A DNA stretch of 64,000 nucleotides from Verrucomicrobia bacterium LP2A. Its GTDB lineage: Bacteria; Verrucomicrobiota; Verrucomicrobiia; Methylacidiphilales; Methylacidiphilaceae. The position numbers and the translations under genes were made by a program. Shown one piece after another: positions 61,165 to 64,000 of this stretch (within the stretch, counting starts at the first letter, position 1; every line of letters starts with the position of its first letter). Under the pieces are notes generated by a model. The model did no database searches. It was given only the letters and a program-made list of their open reading frames with translations, and had not been told where the DNA came from. Where the stretch lies: positions 186,001 to 250,000 of the forward strand of contig JAFS01000001.1 in the NCBI GenBank assembly GCA_000526255.1, read 5' to 3'.

Positions 61165-61911
61165 GTGAAGCTTGCCTTTGCGTCGGAGAGGTTGACTCGA
61201 TCGAGTCCCGTCCGGTCATGGCTGCGGGGAAAGTTCCTCACGGGGCTTTTCGTCTTGCTTCCCGCCGTGCTCACCCTTTGGGTCATCCAGCTCGTCTATG
61301 GGATCGTCAACGGCCCGGCGGACATGCTTCTTGCGCTCCTGATCCGGGCGCACCTCCTGCCTGGCTCGACCTTCATTCGCGAACACTTCGGAGGGCACAT
61401 CCCGGGTGCCGGCTTCGTAGTCAGCCTGCTTGTCGTGCTCCTGGTCGGATTGGCCGTGGGGAACTTCCTCGGCTCCACTCTCCTGCGCACGATCGAGCGG
61501 GTCGTGCAGCGGCTTCCGTTCGTCAGCTCCATCTACCAAACGGCCAAGGAGGCCGTCGAGGCCCTGCGCAATCTAGGAAGTTCGGATGCCCAGGCCTTCC
61601 AATCGAGCCCGGTCGTCTACGTCTCTCTCTCGGAGAAGGGGCCCAGGGCGCTGGGTTTCGTCACGGGCCGCTTGCCGATCCAGTCGGGAGAAGGGACCCT
61701 CTGCACCGTATTTATTCCGACCTGCCCCACCCCGTTCAGCGGCTTCCTGGTAGTGGTACCGGAAGCGGCGCTGACGACCGCTCCGGAGCTCTCTTACGAA
61801 AGTGTGCTCAGGCTCTGTTTTTCGTATGGCCTTCTCAGCTCTTCCAAGGAAAGCTCAACAGCCCGACAAGGACGGCCCCCAGGGCAAGCCGATACCAGGC
61901 AAACGGGATGA
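61165..61911 (+). CDS. DUF502 family membrane protein
   Basis: A 248-residue inner-membrane protein with two N-terminal transmembrane helices (about residues 25-50 and 75-100), then the family block RLPFVSSIYQTAKEAVEAL and a soluble domain with VVYVSLSEKGPRALGFVTG and PTCPTPFSGFLVVVP. The GTG start follows GAGAGG. The last ~25 residues are beyond the usual family end and overlap the convergent uppP gene by 77 bases. The function of DUF502 is not established to my knowledge. Confidence 0.82.
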   Translation: MKLAFASERLTRSSPVRSWLRGKFLTGLFVLLPAVLTLWVIQLVYGIVNGPADMLLALLIRAHLLPGSTFIREHFGGHIPGAGFVVSLLVVLLVGLAVGNFLGSTLLRTIERVVQRLPFVSSIYQTAKEAVEALRNLGSSDAQAFQSSPVVYVSLSEKGPRALGFVTGRLPIQSGEGTLCTVFIPTCPTPFSGFLVVVPEAALTTAPELSYESVLRLCFSYGLLSSSKESSTARQGRPPGQADTRQTG

Positions 61912-62635
61912 AGGTGTGACTCTGCACATATCGCAGGAGCCATTGAACCGCGGCGAAGCCGGTGATCCCGGAGACGGCGAAACCGACGAGGAGCGTATCC
62001 CAAGAGTCGGCGGGGAGATCGCGGAAAAAATGGGTTTCCTGCGCAAAAGAAAAGAGGCTCGCGGCGAACATGGTCGGAATGCCCAGCAGAAAGGCAAACT
62101 CTGTCGCGGCGGGGCGCTCGACTCCGAAGAGAAGGGCCGTGAGAATGGTGGCTCCCGAACGGGAGAGACCGGGAAAGACGCCGGCGAGCACTTGCGCGAC
62201 TCCTACGGCGCATGCGGTCATCCAGCCGATTTGGCTGGTCGGCTCAAGCGAGCGGAGGCGGCTCTCCGCAAGAAAAATCCAAACCGCTCCGGCGAAGACG
62301 GCCAGGAGCACCGGGGTGAGTTCGTCGGGCAGCTTCCAACCCGCTTTCTTCGCCGCGAGCCCGAGGATCGAGGTGAGCGCAAAGGCGACCGCAAGCTTCA
62401 GGACATAGTCGAGGTTCTGCGGCTTGTGGATCCCCACGACTAGACCGACGATCTTTCGCCAATAGAGCAGAGTCACCGCGAGCACGGCTCCCAGCTGGAT
62501 GAAGATATTGAAGGTTTCCGAGCGAGCGCCCATCCAGTGCTCGGTGATCAGAAGGTGGCCGGTGCTCGAAACGGGAAGGAACTCGGTGAGGCCTTCCACG
62601 ATGCCCAAGACTGTGCTGGTCAAAAGATCATTCAT
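61835..62635 (-). CDS. uppP: Undecaprenyl-diphosphatase
   Basis: A ~266-residue polytopic membrane enzyme (BacA type) recycling the C55 lipid carrier for peptidoglycan synthesis. It has EGLTEFLPVSSTGHLLI near the N-terminus and the GLSRSGAT active-site motif in the middle. The ATG at 62635 has AGGTGG about six bases upstream; a GTG at 62644 is in frame. Its 3' end overlaps the convergent DUF502 gene. Confidence 0.94.
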   Translation of the reverse strand: MNDLLTSTVLGIVEGLTEFLPVSSTGHLLITEHWMGARSETFNIFIQLGAVLAVTLLYWRKIVGLVVGIHKPQNLDYVLKLAVAFALTSILGLAAKKAGWKLPDELTPVLLAVFAGAVWIFLAESRLRSLEPTSQIGWMTACAVGVAQVLAGVFPGLSRSGATILTALLFGVERPAATEFAFLLGIPTMFAASLFSFAQETHFFRDLPADSWDTLLVGFAVSGITGFAAVQWLLRYVQSHTFIPFAWYRLALGAVLVGLLSFPWKS

Positions 62636-62681
62636 CGCCACCACCTATGGGAGATTGCACTCGGCGAGGGGAAGCTCGCGC

Positions 62682-63641
62682 TCAAAGCGGCTGGGCTGGG
62701 GCCGCTGGAATGTTCGATTTCTTTACCTGCTGAAAGCCATAGTTGAAAAGGACGGTCGCATCCTTCCACTTGTCCGGACTATGCAGGAGAACCAGCAGAA
62801 GAGGGTGGCCGTCTCGTTGACAGGCTGCGGCGTAGGTGTGGCGCGCTTCGTGCGTCCAACCGGTTTTTGCGGGACCCATCCCAGCGTACTTCCCGAGCAG
62901 GCGATTGTGGTTGTGGAGAATCCGGAGTTGATTCCCGCTTCGGGTGGCGACGGTGCGGGTCATGAGCATTTGGCGCAGGGACGGGACGTTCAAAACGGCC
63001 TGAAAGATGCGCAGCAGATCGCGGACGGTCGTCATCTGGCCTTCCCGGAAGGAGGCCAAGCCGTGCGGATCGACGAAGTGGGTGTGAAGGCATCCCATCT
63101 CCCAGGCCTTGCGATTCATCTGGTGCACGAAGGCGGGAACCGAGCCGGAAGTCGAGCGTGCGAGCGCTAGAGCGGCGTCATTGCAGGAGCCGACGAGCAG
63201 ATCCTGAACGAGCTCGGTAACCGAAAGCCGCTGCCCGATCCGCAACGGGACATGGGATGGTTCGACCGCCGTATCGGAGGGAAGAACGCTCACGAAGCCG
63301 TGCAATCCGGTCATCTCGTAGACCAGGAGAGCGGTCATCAACTTGGTCGTGCTGGCGGGGGCCAGGGGAGCATCGAGGTTCCGAGCGAAGAGAACGCGAT
63401 TGGTGACCGGGTCGAACAGGAGGGCTGCCGTGGCCTCCACCAATCGGTCCGCCTCCCACTCGCTCTCTACCTCCAAGTAAGAGGAAGCCGCGCTCGCATG
63501 GTGGTGATGGCGAGCCGCCAGAAGGTTGGTGCCACTGACGACCCAAAGGGCTGCCGTGCAGGCGAGGAGCCATGCGCCGTGCATCGTGTTCTGGATCGCC
63601 TTAGGACGATCGCCGGTAGGTAGGGCAAGTAACCCGCGCAT
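62682..63641 (-). CDS. D-alanyl-D-alanine carboxypeptidase (PBP5-like)
   Basis: About 319 residues of a serine peptidase that trims peptidoglycan stem peptides in the periplasm. The triad is S97-T-T-K100, S152-C-N154 and K259-T-G261. An N-terminal signal segment (WLLACTAALWVV) precedes a His-rich patch (HHHH). The protein is short and lacks the long C-terminal domain and amphipathic anchor of E. coli PBP5. The ATG at 63641 follows AAGAAGGGCGG; another ATG at 63584 would start right at the signal segment. Confidence 0.9.
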   Translation of the reverse strand: MRGLLALPTGDRPKAIQNTMHGAWLLACTAALWVVSGTNLLAARHHHHASAASSYLEVESEWEADRLVEATAALLFDPVTNRVLFARNLDAPLAPASTTKLMTALLVYEMTGLHGFVSVLPSDTAVEPSHVPLRIGQRLSVTELVQDLLVGSCNDAALALARSTSGSVPAFVHQMNRKAWEMGCLHTHFVDPHGLASFREGQMTTVRDLLRIFQAVLNVPSLRQMLMTRTVATRSGNQLRILHNHNRLLGKYAGMGPAKTGWTHEARHTYAAACQRDGHPLLLVLLHSPDKWKDATVLFNYGFQQVKKSNIPAAPAQPL

Positions 63642-63822
63642 TCCGCCCTTCTTGCATCCGGCCCCCCTCAATCGAGTGGGGCGGGACGTGTCGTATGGTG
63701 CTTGGCTCGTCTCGGGCTGTCGAGGAAATTCTCCAGAAGTATTCCTTCGTTAAATGGAGGCTGGGTGCGTTCTGCGATGATCTTCGCCAACCTCCATCTC
63801 CCGTCCGAAAGGGCGGAGCAGT

Positions 63823-63930
63823 TTAGCCGGTCTTGTAACGGAGCCTCTTCTTGTGACGATTCTCGCGCCTGCGCTTGCGACGCTTGTGCTTGTTCATCTT
63901 CGCCTTGCGGCGTTTCTTGAGCGAACCCAT
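63823..63930 (-). CDS. AURKAIP1/COX24-domain small basic protein
   Basis: A 35-residue, extremely basic protein: MGSLKKRRKAKMNKHKRRK, then RRRENRHKKRLRYKTG. The KMNKHKRRKRRR core matches the COX24/AURKAIP1 (DUF1713) domain, whose mitochondrial member mS38 is a small-subunit ribosomal protein. The start follows AAGGA eight to nine bases upstream. A bacterial ribosomal role is inferred. Confidence 0.75.
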   Translation of the reverse strand: MGSLKKRRKAKMNKHKRRKRRRENRHKKRLRYKTG

Positions 63931-63961
63931 GCCGGTAATCCTTCTTGGCGCTTCCCGCCGG

Positions 63962-64000
63962 TCAATAGATGACCTTGTTCAGCGGGTATTCGATAATTCC
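63962..64000 (-). CDS. C-terminal end of a gene running off the window
   Basis: The complementary strand reads GIIEYPLNKVIY followed by a TGA stop, 31 bases upstream of the COX24-like start and in the same direction, so it is probably the preceding gene of the same operon. Twelve residues are too few to identify it. Confidence 0.4.
   Translation of the reverse strand, partial: GIIEYPLNKVIY

Noticed and set aside
63695-63826. A 43-codon plus-strand ORF before the COX24-like gene
   Set aside because: No ribosome site, and it overlaps the 3' end of the COX24-like gene on the other strand; likely chance.

Overview
The window is 64 kb of GC-rich, densely coding bacterial chromosome. Almost every gene is a single-copy core gene. 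I see no integrase, transposase, CRISPR array or rRNA operon. Gene content fits the PVC superphylum, most likely a verrucomicrobial (Methylacidimicrobium/Methylacidiphilum-like) acidophile. The clues are a Chlamydia-type class Ic ribonucleotide reductase, an aroA-cmk fusion, a ba3-type terminal oxidase with its tiny IIa subunit, a COX24-like 35-residue basic protein, and a Gram-negative envelope set (Mla, RfaE2, outer-membrane barrel). The genus is inference; no 16S or methane monooxygenase gene is present to confirm it.

Layout. 1-3.8 kb: glycogen debranching enzyme, a hydroxyisobutyryl-CoA hydrolase-like protein and a small membrane protein. 3.8-9.6 kb: aroA-cmk fusion and plsC, then feoA-feoB and a 53-residue Cys-rich FeoB partner. 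9.7-14.1 kb: ribosomal protein S1, then a ba3-type oxidase operon (small membrane protein, IIa, II, I). 14.2-18.5 kb: an outer-membrane barrel behind a possible Pho box, a sorbosone-dehydrogenase-like beta-propeller, a PEBP-family protein, two paralogous small basic secreted proteins and a DUF4242 protein. 18.5-20.9 kb: a textbook sigma-54 promoter, a leader with a possible short ORF, the ammonium transporter and a strong terminator. 20.6-26.8 kb: NrdR boxes, nrdA, nrdB, lysA and an isochorismatase-fold protein. 26.8-32.5 kb: a divergent PII-like protein, a Cys-tailed FmdB-like protein, OsmC, MurB, mlaEFD and ispD. 32.5-41.9 kb: L33, CHAD protein, NamZ-like muramidase, glucan phosphorylase, PPK2, fumC, rfaE2, purN and xseA. 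41.9-54.9 kb: the classical tRNA-Thr, tuf, tRNA-Trp, secE, nusG, rplK, rplA, rplJ, rplL, rpoB, rpoC cluster. 55-64 kb: folD and an SDR gene, proBA, an HNH nuclease/SUKH pair resembling a toxin and its immunity protein, a DUF502 protein, uppP, a D,D-carboxypeptidase and a COX24-like protein.

How the genes work together. Debranching enzyme and phosphorylase serve glycogen breakdown. PPK2 and the CHAD protein point to polyphosphate use. Amt with its sigma-54 promoter serves nitrogen supply, and the distant PII-like gene may be related to it. MurB, UppP, the D,D-carboxypeptidase and NamZ serve peptidoglycan synthesis and turnover. MlaEFD, PlsC and RfaE2 serve the envelope. The least explained parts are the HNH/SUKH pair, the sigma-54 leader of amt, the twin small basic secreted proteins, and two degenerate enzyme-family members (PII-like and isochorismatase-like).
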